Source: Candidatus Moraniibacteriota bacterium | GTDB taxonomy: Bacteria > Patescibacteriota > Minisyncoccia > Moranbacterales > UBA2206 | Direction: 5' to 3' | NCBI GenBank assembly: GCA_003543115.1 | Contig: DPJH01000036.1 | Coordinates: forward strand, 28,290-92,289 | DNA length: 64,000 nt | Shown: positions 18,038-26,570 of the stretch, one piece after another | Layout: every line of letters starts with the position of its first letter | Numbering within the stretch: the first letter of the stretch is position 1 | Notes under the pieces: model-generated | What the model saw: only the letters and a program-made list of their open reading frames with translations | Told to the model about the DNA's origin: nothing | Databases searched by the model: none | Translations under genes and position numbers: made by a program

Positions 18038-19744
18038 ATGTTCGGCTTGTTAATTTCCAGCCGGGCTGGTATTATGGGTGGTATGACGGGAATAAAAAAT
18101 AAATTCAAAAAACTGGGAAAAAATTTAGCCAATATCTTTCCTCAAGAATTGAGTCCTCTTTTTTTGATGCTTAATTTTTTAGGAATTATCGGCCTTCGGA
18201 CTTTCGAAGATAAGTTCTTGGCCTCTTCTAGTTCTCCCTGGGAAGATGTTATGATCGAACTGATGCATAATTTTTTATTCTTTTCACTGACTTCTCTTCT
18301 GGTCTGGTTGATTTTAAGCTTTTTTCTAAAGAAGAAGCCTCGAGAACTGATTTCTTTAGTGGCTTGGTCCAATCTTTTGGTTCTTCTTCCCCCGCTTTTT
18401 GATATGGTAAAAACCAAAGGGAATGTTTTTTGGAGTTTTTATTTGTTGAGTGATATAAAAACTCTATTTTGGCAATTTTTGACTATTTTTGGCAATCTTC
18501 CGACCGGTATTGTTTATTTCGGAACAAAAATAACCTTTTTAGTAGCAATTTTCTTGATAATGCTGGTTATTTATACAAAAACCAGAAAAATAATCAAAGC
18601 TTTATCGGCCGGGTTGGTCGTCTATATTGCTTTATTTCTTATGGGCAGTTTTCCCTCCTGGTTTGTTTTTTTAGCGCATATGTTTCAAGGGAAGAGTCCA
18701 TGGGAAGTTAATGCAATAACCATAGTTCAATTCTTTGGATCGCCAGTAGAGATTTTGGGTTTTGGAACTGCCACTTTGAAATACGCCTTTGCTTATCAGA
18801 TAGGCATGATTTTTTATATGCTGCTGATTTTTCTAGCAGCCGCTATTTTTTATTTGAATAATAAAGAAAAATTCTGGGCTATAATCAAAAATGCTCGCTT
18901 TCCTCAACTAATTTATCATCTCGGCCTCTTGATAGTGGGAATGGGGCTGGGATTTTGGATGTATCCCCAGAATTGGCATTCCAATTTGTTTTCTATTTTA
19001 GCCATATCAATAGTGGCTATAAATATTGTTCTCGCTTGGCTGGCATCGGTCGTTTTCAATGATATTTATGATTATAAAATAGATATCATTTCTAATTCCT
19101 ACCGGCCCTTGCAGAAAAAAATTTTTACGATGGAAGAATATTGGCAATTAGGGATAATTCTATTCATTCTTTCTTTGATAGGGAGCATGACGGTAAGCGT
19201 GTTTGGTTTCATACTATTGCTGGCTTATCAGATAGTGGCCTGGTTTTATTCCGCTCCTCCTTATAGATTGAAAAGATTTCCTTTAATAGCGACATTTTTT
19301 AGTGCTATTGCCTCTCTTTTGATCCTTTTTTTAGGGTTTATTATGTTTTCAGGCGAAGAAAAATTAGCAATTTTCCCTTGGCGCATCGGTTTTATGTTTT
19401 TGTTCGGTTTGACATTGTCTTTGCCAATGAAGGATTTTAGGGATATTGAAGGAGATAGAAAAGACGGAGTGCTTACTTGGCCGATTATTCTAGGCTATGA
19501 TTTGGGGGCCAAAGCAGTCGGATCGGGAATTTTTATTTCATTCGTGATGAGTGTTTTTTTTCTTAATGAGCTGAAGCTTTTTTGGTGGGCGGTTCTTTTT
19601 GGTGGAATTTCTTTTTGGATAGTAAATAATCCTGCTTGGAAAGGCAGGATGAAAAAAGGAGAATTGGTGGGGTGGATTTTGTCAGCAGCTATGATCTATG
19701 CTTTGGTGATGGCTAAGATATTATTTGCTGATATGATCAAATAG
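18038..19744 (+). CDS. UbiA-family prenyltransferase-like membrane protein
   Basis: 568 residues, wholly membrane. The C-terminal half (from about 290) has both Asp motifs of UbiA prenyltransferases: NDIYDYKID and DFRDIEGDRKDG. These bind Mg-pyrophosphate of a polyprenyl donor. The N-terminal half adds about six membrane segments that are not part of the usual 300-residue UbiA fold, so this is a fusion or an extended form. The acceptor is unknown. Start uncertain: ATG at 18038, 18074 or 18083 are all possible and none has a good Shine-Dalgarno. The 3' end overlaps the convergent rsmA gene by 24 nt. Confidence 0.75.
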   Translation: MFGLLISSRAGIMGGMTGIKNKFKKLGKNLANIFPQELSPLFLMLNFLGIIGLRTFEDKFLASSSSPWEDVMIELMHNFLFFSLTSLLVWLILSFFLKKKPRELISLVAWSNLLVLLPPLFDMVKTKGNVFWSFYLLSDIKTLFWQFLTIFGNLPTGIVYFGTKITFLVAIFLIMLVIYTKTRKIIKALSAGLVVYIALFLMGSFPSWFVFLAHMFQGKSPWEVNAITIVQFFGSPVEILGFGTATLKYAFAYQIGMIFYMLLIFLAAAIFYLNNKEKFWAIIKNARFPQLIYHLGLLIVGMGLGFWMYPQNWHSNLFSILAISIVAINIVLAWLASVVFNDIYDYKIDIISNSYRPLQKKIFTMEEYWQLGIILFILSLIGSMTVSVFGFILLLAYQIVAWFYSAPPYRLKRFPLIATFFSAIASLLILFLGFIMFSGEEKLAIFPWRIGFMFLFGLTLSLPMKDFRDIEGDRKDGVLTWPIILGYDLGAKAVGSGIFISFVMSVFFLNELKLFWWAVLFGGISFWIVNNPAWKGRMKKGELVGWILSAAMIYALVMAKILFADMIK

Positions 19745-20530
19745 CCTTTTCCAATTATTAACAGTTAATTCCTGGGCCCGAACATTTTTATCTAAAGACA
19801 CTAAAGACAATATTTCTTCTATTGTCTCTTTTTTTATTTTCAGGCTGGTGGAAAGATTATTAAGAAGCGTCTTTCTTTTGGAGCAAAATCCAGCCTTGAC
19901 TATTCTAAAGAATTTTTTATCTTCTTCTTTGTTGAATTTTTTTTGAGGAACTATTTTTATAACCGAACTGTCTACTTTTGGAACAGGGGAAAATGCATTC
20001 TTATCTACATCAAAAAGAATTTCTGCGCTGGCATAATATCCTACAGAAACCGCCAAAATGCTCATCTGTCCTTTTGCCGCCACAATTCTTTGAGCTACTT
20101 CCTTTTGGATCATGAGAATCATTTCTTTAGGCTGGATCAGTTGCTCAAGAAAGAGTCTTATGATAGGAGAAGTTATATAATAAGGGATATTGGCGACTAC
20201 TTTATATTGTATGCCTGATTTGCAACTTGAATCCTGCATGCGCGTTGCATATTTTTCTATTAATGCCGGCAAATTTGTTCTTAAAATATCTTCATGGATG
20301 ATTTCTACATTTTTGTTTGGTGAGAACTTATGCTTTAAATAAGGAATTAATGCGTCATCTAGCTCAACGGCAATAATTTTTTTTCCAAGCTCGGCTAGCT
20401 TTTCGGTTAAAACTCCTTTTCCCGGACCGATTTCCAATACAAAATTAATATCAGTGATGTCTGATGATTGGATGATTTTTTCCAAAATAGCAGGATCTTT
20501 CAAAAAGTTTTGTCCTAGTTTTGTAGGCAT
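19721..20530 (-). CDS. rsmA: 16S rRNA adenine dimethyltransferase RsmA (KsgA)
   Basis: Dimethylates two adjacent adenines in the 3' hairpin of 16S rRNA. Visible: GQNFLKDP at the start, the SAM-binding LEIGPGKGVLTEKL, and the catalytic NIPYYITSP, then PVPKVDSSV in the C-terminal part. I choose the ATG of MPTKLGQNFL at 20530, five codons inside the longest frame, because the family starts there. A stretch of about 14 residues rich in Ser, Cys and Lys before the VANIPYY motif looks like an insertion; its DNA carries TGCAAC and GTTGCA as an inverted pair (20221-20249). The end overlaps the convergent prenyltransferase gene. Confidence 0.9.
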   Translation of the reverse strand: MPTKLGQNFLKDPAILEKIIQSSDITDINFVLEIGPGKGVLTEKLAELGKKIIAVELDDALIPYLKHKFSPNKNVEIIHEDILRTNLPALIEKYATRMQDSSCKSGIQYKVVANIPYYITSPIIRLFLEQLIQPKEMILMIQKEVAQRIVAAKGQMSILAVSVGYYASAEILFDVDKNAFSPVPKVDSSVIKIVPQKKFNKEEDKKFFRIVKAGFCSKRKTLLNNLSTSLKIKKETIEEILSLVSLDKNVRAQELTVNNWKRLFDHISK

Positions 20531-20549
20531 AATTTTATAAATCACAAAA

Positions 20550-20680
20550 CCAAAATCTCAAATACCAAATAAATTCTAATGTCAAAGTTCAAATTTCCAA
20601 AGTGGTTTTGAATTTATGGCTTAGGACTTGTAATTTATTTGGAATTTATAACTTTAGATTTGGTATTTTAAGGTTGATTA
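20550..20680. repeat. Imperfect inverted repeat filling an intergenic gap
   Basis: The gap between rsmA and the wall protein consists of two A/T-rich arms of about 50 nt built on the words ACCAAA, CCAAATAAATT and TTTGGT. They pair imperfectly, with a central GTGGTTTTGAATTTATGG region. A similar word series (AAATCTAAAATCCAAAATTC) occurs inside pcrA near 31277. It looks like a small non-coding repeat family. Confidence 0.5.
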
Positions 20681-20686
20681 TGTGTG

Positions 20687-21667
20687 CTAATTTAATACTT
20701 GTTCTACTTTCACTCCGATTACTCCCGCTCCGAGCGATGCAATTTTAGTGAAAGCTACTTTGTCTAAATCAATGATTCTTCCTTTTCCTTGAGGGCCATA
20801 ATCATTTATCTCTACTATAACAGATTTTCCATTGGCTGTATTCGTGACCTTGGCAAATCCGCCTCTGGGGATAGTCGTACTGGCTGCAAAGAGGCCTCCT
20901 TTGAAAGAATACCATGTTCCTTGTCCTTTTTTAGCCCCTCCAAGTTTCATATAGGTTCCTTTGACCAAAATAGCATTTATAGGTTCTTTGGTGATATTTT
21001 TTTCTAAAATAACGCGCGATATTTCTTTATTGTCCTTATAGGTGATTTTATATTTTATTTCACGAATTCCCTTTTTGCCTGCTTGCTCGGTTTTTTCCTC
21101 TCGCCAACCAAGCTTTCTATCTTCTTTAGTGATGGTTTTGTAATTTATGTCTTCTTCAACAATCTTTTCTTCTACATTGATGCGGGTGACGACTATTTTA
21201 TCTTCGAAGGCAAAGCGAGAATAAAGCGGTTTCGAAACGATATCTAACCGGCCTAAAACAACCCCGTTTTCTTCTAGTATGCCGGAAACAGTTTTTGTAG
21301 AAGATTGATTTTTTATGGTTTTTCCATCAACTTTGATTTCAAAAGGGATTGAATGGTTTATCCTTATATGCATGCCCGAATAAAGAGCTGTATTTTTTTC
21401 AGGGAATATTTCATCATGGTTTTCGACTTTGATTTTTTGTTCTTGCAGGAAAGATTCCACATTTTGTGCTCGGGTGGAAACATAAAAAACAGCTTCATTA
21501 TCCAAAAGAACTATTTTTTTAGAAGCAGAAGAGAAATCCAATGTTCTTTTCGAAAGAAAAAGCGGCTTTTTGAAGAATAAATATTGTCCAATAAAAAAAA
21601 GAGCCAGCAATGACAAGCTTAAACTGAATAATTTTAGAAGGGATTTTTTTCTGGACATAAACGCCAT
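20687..21667 (-). CDS. Cell-wall protein: YabE-like (DUF348), G5 and RlpA-like domains
   Basis: 326 residues. A membrane anchor at about 12-30; two ubiquitin-like YabE (DUF348) modules at about 45-155 (VSTRAQNVESFLQEQKIKV, VSGILEENGVVLGRLDIV); a G5-type segment at about 165-245 (EEKIVEEDINYKTI); and a C-terminal double-psi beta-barrel from about 252 (GTWYSFKGG, AASTTIPRGG, INDYGPQGKGRIIDLDKVAF). The barrel carries the Asp of the 3D/RlpA catalytic site. Role: peptidoglycan binding and cleavage at the surface. A second, shorter barrel protein lies at 62686-63258. Start could be three codons later at MSRKK. Confidence 0.8.
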   Translation of the reverse strand: MAFMSRKKSLLKLFSLSLSLLALFFIGQYLFFKKPLFLSKRTLDFSSASKKIVLLDNEAVFYVSTRAQNVESFLQEQKIKVENHDEIFPEKNTALYSGMHIRINHSIPFEIKVDGKTIKNQSSTKTVSGILEENGVVLGRLDIVSKPLYSRFAFEDKIVVTRINVEEKIVEEDINYKTITKEDRKLGWREEKTEQAGKKGIREIKYKITYKDNKEISRVILEKNITKEPINAILVKGTYMKLGGAKKGQGTWYSFKGGLFAASTTIPRGGFAKVTNTANGKSVIVEINDYGPQGKGRIIDLDKVAFTKIASLGAGVIGVKVEQVLN

Positions 21668-21705
21668 TATTCTATCATGGATTGATTAAATCAGCAATTA
21701 ACACT

Positions 21706-23232
21706 CTATTCAGTTTTAAAGCGGTATTGAATGGCTTCGGCAATATGGGACGGTTCAATATGGTCAAACTCTCCTAAATCAGCAACAGTTCTGGCCACCT
21801 TTATGATGCGATAGTATGCGCGAGCGCTAAGATGCAGGTTTGTTACGGCAGTTTTCATTAATTCTATGCAATTTTTATTAAGTTGGCAAAATTCCTTTAT
21901 TTCTTTGCCGCCCATTTCGCTGTTGGTAATTATAGGTGAATTTTTGAAGCGATTTTTCTGAATAATTCTGGCTTTTTCTACTCTTTGGCGAATAGAAAGC
22001 GAGCTTTCAGAGGTGAAATTTTCTGCTAATTTTTCAAATTTTATTCTTGGCACTTCTACATGAAGATCTATGCGATCAAGGATTGGCCCCGAAATTTTTC
22101 GCTGATACTTAATAATTTGAGCAGGAGAGCAAGAGCAAGCCTTTTCTGGATCAGTGGCATTGCCGCAAGGACAAGGATTCATGGCTGCTACCAGAGTGAA
22201 CCTGGCTGGAAATTCAAGGGTTCCTTGAGCTCGAGAAACGGTTATGATTCCGTCTTCCAGTGGCTGGCGAAGGTTTTCTAGGACGTTTCTTGAAAATTCA
22301 GGAAATTCATCCAGGAAAAGCACGCCTCTATGGCTGAGACTGATTTCTCCTGGTTTAGGATATGTTCCTCCTCCTACGAGTGAAACTGCACTGGCGCTAT
22401 GATGCGGAGAGCGAAACTGTCTTTTTGTTATAAGCGGAGTGTTGGTTGGAAGTTGGCCGGACACGGAAAAGATTTTGGTGATTTCTAGAGCCTCAGGGAC
22501 GGTAAGTTTGGGCAATATTGAAGGCATGGTTTTAGCTAAAAGAGTTTTTCCAGAACCTGGAGGACCATTAAGAATGACATTATGCCCTCCGGCAGCAGCA
22601 ATTTCCAATGCTCTTTTGGCATGCTCTTGTCCTTTTATAAGAGACATTTCGCATAAGTGATTTTCAGCAGTAAAAAGACTGTCTAAATCTAATTGAGCGA
22701 TAGGCATCATTGTCTTTTGTCCAGTGAGATGGGAAATCAGCTCTAACAGGTTGTTAACCGAATAAATGTTTAAGCCTTCTATTACTGATGCTTCCGGAGC
22801 ATTTTCACTAGGGACAAATATTTCTTTCAATCCCATTTTTTTAGCCATAATGGCCATAGGCAACACTCCTTTGACCGGCCTTACAATCCCATCAAGGGAA
22901 AGTTCTCCTAAAAACAGTTTTTGAGCATGATCAAATTTTATTTGTTTGGTAGCTAAAAGGAATCCTAGAGCGATAGGCAAATCATAAGCAGGACCTTCTT
23001 TTTTAAGATCGGCTGGCGCCAGATTAACAGTAATGCGACCGCATTGATGTGGGGGCTTGAATCGGCTATTTCTGATGGCAGCAGCTACTCTGTCTCGAGC
23101 TTCTTTTACAGCAGCATCAGGCAGCCCTACGATATTAAATTGGTGAAGACCGGCTGAAACTGCATCAACTTCAATTTCGATTAGTTCGCTTTTAAGGCCG
23201 ATATTGGCTGTAGAAAGAATTTTTGATGACAA
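21706..23232 (-). CDS. comM: ComM/YifB Mg-chelatase-like AAA ATPase
   Basis: 508 residues, the full family length. N-terminal ChlI-like domain (GLPDAAVKEARDRV), Walker [14 protein letters not shown] at about 219, Walker B VLFLDEFPEF, and the C-terminal helical domain with Cys-rich NPCPCGNATDPEKACSC. ComM is a hexameric helicase that drives branch migration during natural transformation. In a genome with a type IV secretion-like machine this fits DNA uptake, though many bacteria carry it anyway. Confidence 0.92.
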   Translation of the reverse strand: MSSKILSTANIGLKSELIEIEVDAVSAGLHQFNIVGLPDAAVKEARDRVAAAIRNSRFKPPHQCGRITVNLAPADLKKEGPAYDLPIALGFLLATKQIKFDHAQKLFLGELSLDGIVRPVKGVLPMAIMAKKMGLKEIFVPSENAPEASVIEGLNIYSVNNLLELISHLTGQKTMMPIAQLDLDSLFTAENHLCEMSLIKGQEHAKRALEIAAAGGHNVILNGPPGSGKTLLAKTMPSILPKLTVPEALEITKIFSVSGQLPTNTPLITKRQFRSPHHSASAVSLVGGGTYPKPGEISLSHRGVLFLDEFPEFSRNVLENLRQPLEDGIITVSRAQGTLEFPARFTLVAAMNPCPCGNATDPEKACSCSPAQIIKYQRKISGPILDRIDLHVEVPRIKFEKLAENFTSESSLSIRQRVEKARIIQKNRFKNSPIITNSEMGGKEIKEFCQLNKNCIELMKTAVTNLHLSARAYYRIIKVARTVADLGEFDHIEPSHIAEAIQYRFKTE

Positions 23233-23275
23233 CTTATTATATTTTTTTATCCGGCACGAGAGATAAAAACTTAAA

Positions 23276-23653
23276 TTAATTTTTATTTTTAAAAATAGAC
23301 GATATGGTAATTATAGCACCAAAAAAAATAAATACATCAGCTAAATTAAAAATTGGCCAAAACTTCAAATTTATAAAATCGATTACGCATCCAAATGTCA
23401 ATCGATCAATTATATTGGAAAAAGCTCCGCTAAGAATAAGTGTTATTCCGATAGATCTCAGTTTTTGATTTTCAGTTTTTGAAAAAGTATACGATGTCAA
23501 AAATGCAATGAATATTATCCATAACAGCCAAAATAGGGCGGTTGGCATTTTCACGCCAAAGGATATGCCGGAATTGCAAATATAAAATCCGCCCGAAAAG
23601 CGGATTAAATACTTAGACAATTGGTCAAGTAAAATTGTAAATACAAAAAGCAT
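23276..23653 (-). CDS. lspA: Signal peptidase II (lipoprotein signal peptidase)
   Basis: 125 residues, short for the usual 150-165, with a trimmed N-terminus. Four membrane segments. Motifs present: LDQLSKYL, NSGISFG, SNIIDRL and FNLADVFI, which include the two catalytic Asp residues. It removes signal peptides from prolipoproteins in the membrane. It follows the DksA-like gene without a gap (start at 23653, previous stop ends at 23654), so the two are one transcript. Confidence 0.88.
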   Translation of the reverse strand: MLFVFTILLDQLSKYLIRFSGGFYICNSGISFGVKMPTALFWLLWIIFIAFLTSYTFSKTENQKLRSIGITLILSGAFSNIIDRLTFGCVIDFINLKFWPIFNLADVFIFFGAIITISSIFKNKN

Positions 23654-24010
23654 CTAATTGCAGCTTATACAGGTTTTTGCAGAGGGGTTAGCTTTCAATC
23701 TCTCAATATCAATTTCTTGTTTGCATTTTTCGCAAACACCGAATGTTCCTTTTTCTATTTTTTCTAGCGCTGCAATAATATCTTGGAGCTTTTTTTCCAA
23801 AGTAATCTCTACAGGAAGATTGTCTGTATATTCTTCTACTTCAGTCGCATTGTCTTCTCTATCGCTTCCGATATCGTCAAATGTTGTTTCATAGTCGCCT
23901 TTTTGCGTGTTAATGGGCTTAGCTATGCGTCTAAGATTTTCTTCGAGTTCTTTTTTTTCTTTCAAAAGAGAATTTTTTATATCAGAAAGAGTGTTTTTAT
24001 CAATTGTCAT
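23654..24010 (-). CDS. DksA/TraR-family zinc-finger protein
   Basis: 118 residues. N-terminal coiled coil (about 1-65) and a C4 zinc finger near the end, CEKCKQEIDIERLKANP then CISCN. DksA-type proteins insert into the RNA polymerase secondary channel and alter promoter choice. The motif DDIGSDREDNATEVEEY matches the loop of DksA/YteA-like proteins. Cotranscribed with lspA. Whether it binds ppGpp-loaded polymerase cannot be told. Confidence 0.8.
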   Translation of the reverse strand: MTIDKNTLSDIKNSLLKEKKELEENLRRIAKPINTQKGDYETTFDDIGSDREDNATEVEEYTDNLPVEITLEKKLQDIIAALEKIEKGTFGVCEKCKQEIDIERLKANPSAKTCISCN

Positions 24011-24167
24011 AATATTATTTTCCTTAAAATTGTTAAAAGTTAATCGTAGCTTTATTTTAGCAAAAATATCGGCAGATGTCTATTGTTTGGGTTTGTAAGG
24101 ATAAATCAAAAAACTAATCCATATTACAACATATCATATAAATAATTGCAGATAATGCAGCTTTAAA

Positions 24168-24590
24168 TTAGGAAAGGTAAATGTTGGGCAGATGCTTTAT
24201 TTTGGCTCGCCGCGTTTCCCAATCAAGCCAAACAGAGATAGCATCAAATCTGTACGATTTATCTTCCCAATGCATTTTTCTAAGGTATACGGAGGCTATT
24301 TTCGCTAGTTTTTGTAATTTTTGATAATTAATATTCTCTTCAGGCATAGTCTTGCCATATCTGGCATAATCCCTGCTCTTTACTTCTACGAATATGATCT
24401 CGTTTTCTTTTGTGTCTCTGGCTATAATATCAATTTCTCCTATCCTTCGTCCGCAGTCATTCTTAAAATTCATTGCCAATATTTCAAAGCCTTTGCTTCG
24501 GAGAAAATTAGCCGCAACTTGCTCACCTGTTTTTCCTACGGATTGGGTATTTGGAATGATTTTCTCTTCGCTCATGACTATATTATACAT
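24168..24590 (-). CDS. YraN family (UPF0102) nuclease-like protein
   Basis: 140 residues. PD-(D/E)xK-type core: GEQVAANFLRSKGFEIL, RIGEIDIIARD and IIFVEVKSR (the D..E-x-K residues). YraN proteins are small nuclease-fold proteins linked with recombination and comM-like genes; cellular function is not settled. Start is either 24590 or the Met six codons later. It lies about 20 nt downstream of the terminator of the candidate RNA at 24609-25152, so it could also be expressed by read-through of that terminator. Confidence 0.82.
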   Translation of the reverse strand: MYNIVMSEEKIIPNTQSVGKTGEQVAANFLRSKGFEILAMNFKNDCGRRIGEIDIIARDTKENEIIFVEVKSRDYARYGKTMPEENINYQKLQKLAKIASVYLRKMHWEDKSYRFDAISVWLDWETRRAKIKHLPNIYLS

Positions 24591-24608
24591 AAAATTTCAC
24601 TTTTGGAA

Positions 24609-24660
24609 ACAAAAAAAACACCTCTATGGGTGATATAGAAACCTAGGGTGTTACAGAGGT
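24609..24660 (-). terminator. Terminator of the candidate RNA
   Basis: On the minus strand ACCTCT and AGAGGT close a 29-nt interior, followed by GTTTTTTTT. An internal GGTGTT/AACACC pair offers a competing fold, so this may be an attenuator in front of the YraN gene. Confidence 0.65.
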
Positions 24661-25152
24661 ATGTACCTAAATAATAAAATATTGGACAACATATAACACC
24701 CAAAGGTGTTCGTCAATGTGAACGCGTCGGACTTTTTGAGTCATTTGATTGGGTGAGAACCATTTAACCACTAAAAGGTCTAGCGTGTAATGTTATTACT
24801 TACACATTGAAAAGTTTAGTATTATTCTGACTTTACTTAATACTTTTTGACTCTCTTACCATTCTCTGGCACTTGGCCTTTGAATCGTCGGTAACTACTT
24901 GGAGAAGCATTTATCGAATTGCTGCTCGAAGTAGTTACCAACTTGTTTTAAAGAACATTTTTTATTTTTTGTTTTTATTTTAATAAAAATTTTTTTGTTT
25001 TTATTTTAGGGTCCTCCGGTCAGAAGTCGGAGGCGGCTTCAAGATGTTACTTGAAACACTTGAACAGTAGAGAGGTTTCAATCGCAAATAGGGGGAAATT
25101 GCGATTGAAGCTCCTCTACCGTTACTGGAATTTAATTTTCAAGGATCACTAT
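24609..25152 (-). ncRNA. Candidate structured non-coding RNA, about 540 nt
   Basis: No reading frame of length is present. On the minus strand a consensus promoter (25159-25187) starts a transcript near 25152 that would end in a hairpin with eight T at 24609-24660. Inside are: a stem of 11 bp (25077-25087 with 25099-25109) extended by GTAGAG/CTCTAC; CCTCCG/CGGAGG (25013-25033); TTCAAG/CTTGAA (25038-25055); and a hairpin of 11 bp plus inner GAG/CTC and AGCA/TGCT pairs (24890-24939). AACACC/GGTGTT pairs recur three times near the 3' end and could form alternatives. I see none of the conserved parts of tmRNA, RNase P, SRP or 6S RNA. It could also be a long leader of the YraN gene. Confidence 0.6.
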
Positions 25153-25158
25153 GAACTT

Positions 25159-25187
25159 ATTATAGCAAAAATAAGCGGCTAGGTCAA
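25159..25187 (-). promoter_or_regulatory. Strong promoter driving the candidate RNA
   Basis: Minus strand: TTGACC (25182-25187), exactly 17 nt, TATAAT (25159-25164), with TTGC just before the -10. It is among the best promoter matches in the window and points into a region without a protein gene. Confidence 0.8.
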
Positions 25188-25348
25188 TCATTTGGATCAT
25201 CATGGTTAAGAAAATGCAGCATTCATGGGATAAAAGATATTTATAGTTGGATGTATGCTATCGCAATGTTTTTTTGTTGAATAAATAATTAAAAACTCTT
25301 TTTTTAAAATGAAATTTAATTTTAGATAAAAGCGGGTTATTCAACAAG

Positions 25349-25357
25349 TTATCCACA
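25349..25357 (+). promoter_or_regulatory. DnaA-box-like site TTATCCACA
   Basis: A perfect nine-base match to the classical DnaA box in the AT-rich gap 25190-25403, beside the candidate RNA promoter. A single box does not make an origin; the second one seen is at 52287. Confidence 0.35.
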
Positions 25358-25403
25358 GCTTATACTATTAATTCCAAATAAAAGGTATTGTCGGCAGTCT
25401 AAA

Positions 25404-26477
25404 TTATAGATTTGCTTTGTCTAGGATGGATTCGATTGTGAATTTGGTTGTTGTTATAATAAGTTTATTTCCTTGAAACGCATAATCAATCGAAAGCTTT
25501 TGGGCGGAAATCAAATTTTGATATCTGATAGTATGATTTTTGTATTGAGTGCTTTCAAATGGGGATGTGGGAATTGCAAAATCTGAATATGGCAGGATGG
25601 AAGCAAGCTCCTTATATAAAGAAGTTTCTTCTTGGGAAATTTGATTATTTGCCAACAGGGGATCTGTGGTATTTAAAACCAGACCCACTCCGAAATTTCC
25701 ATTATCATCAAACAAAAATAAGCTGAATTTTTTTTCTAGAGAAGATAATATCTCAGCAGAGAGGGTTATATCGGCCATCTTTGCAAAATCAGAAAATGAT
25801 ATAGGATTATTTTCTTTGTCTACTACTGTAAATTCTATCGGTGTTTTTAATTTGGCGGTAACAATGTTTTGAATTTTGGATTCTAATGTTTTTTTAAGCG
25901 ATACCGGATCAATACTGGCAATGTCTATGACAAGATAATTAGGGCTTTCTGCGCTTATTGTCAGAGCAGTATCCTTTTCTTCTAACGGATTTTCTTGAGC
26001 AATATTTAATGATGGGCTGCTTTGAATTTTATTTTCTGGGGATTTTCTCGTAGTAATGAAATAATATGTTCCAATGCCAACAAAAATAATAATCAAGAAG
26101 CTCAATAAAAGCAGAATTTTTTTTGAACCGGACGACTCGGACATTTTAATATTAGAGTCGATCTTGGGTTGGATGATCTTATTTATTTGTGCATAATCTT
26201 GTTTTGATTTCGGCCTGCTTTCATCTGAAAGATTTGATTTTTCGGGGGGAGTAAGAAAAGGACTGCTTTTTTGCTTCTCGTTCAATTGCAATGATGGATT
26301 TTCAGGAGATGATTTTTCCGGGTAAAGAGTTTTCTTCATTGAAGGATTTTCAATTTCTTGGATATCCTTTTCCATTGTATGAATAATGATATCTTCAATT
26401 TTGTAGTCTTTTTCCTGGCTTAAATTATTGTTATTTTCTTGGTTTTCATCAACAAATGTGCTTTGATTTCTAAACAT
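25404..26477 (-). CDS. Single-pass membrane protein of unknown function
   Basis: 357 residues. Residues 1-120 are hydrophilic and cytoplasmic, rich in Ser, Pro, Lys and Glu. One membrane segment (about 126-144, KILLLLSFLIIIFVGIGTYYF). The outer domain has a mixed alpha/beta look (KTLESKIQNIVTAKLKTPIE, LSSLEKKFSLFLFDDNGNFG). No catalytic motif is visible. It ends 94 nt before the pnp stop's upstream side and is separated from pnp by a terminator. No family recognised. Confidence 0.55.
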   Translation of the reverse strand: MFRNQSTFVDENQENNNNLSQEKDYKIEDIIIHTMEKDIQEIENPSMKKTLYPEKSSPENPSLQLNEKQKSSPFLTPPEKSNLSDESRPKSKQDYAQINKIIQPKIDSNIKMSESSGSKKILLLLSFLIIIFVGIGTYYFITTRKSPENKIQSSPSLNIAQENPLEEKDTALTISAESPNYLVIDIASIDPVSLKKTLESKIQNIVTAKLKTPIEFTVVDKENNPISFSDFAKMADITLSAEILSSLEKKFSLFLFDDNGNFGVGLVLNTTDPLLANNQISQEETSLYKELASILPYSDFAIPTSPFESTQYKNHTIRYQNLISAQKLSIDYAFQGNKLIITTTKFTIESILDKANL

Positions 26478-26515
26478 TTATTTATATTTTAATTTTTTTC
26501 ATCGATTGTTTATAT

Positions 26516-26550
26516 AAAAAATAGAGACAATCTTAATTGTCTCTATTTTA
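26516..26550. terminator. Bidirectional hairpin terminator after pnp
   Basis: ATAGAGACAAT and ATTGTCTCTAT with a 4-nt loop, flanked by A-run and T-run, so it can act on both strands. It lies 20 nt past the pnp stop. Confidence 0.85.
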
Positions 26551-26570
26551 CAATAAAATATTCTTTTTGG

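Noticed and set aside
24609..25152. tmRNA, RNase P RNA, SRP RNA or 6S RNA
   Set aside because: No tRNA-like ends, no RNase P core words such as GGAAAGTCC, no SRP GGAAGGAAGCAGC loop and wrong size for 6S RNA.
25190..25403. Replication origin
   Set aside because: Only one DnaA box, no dnaA or dnaN; listed as a weak site only.
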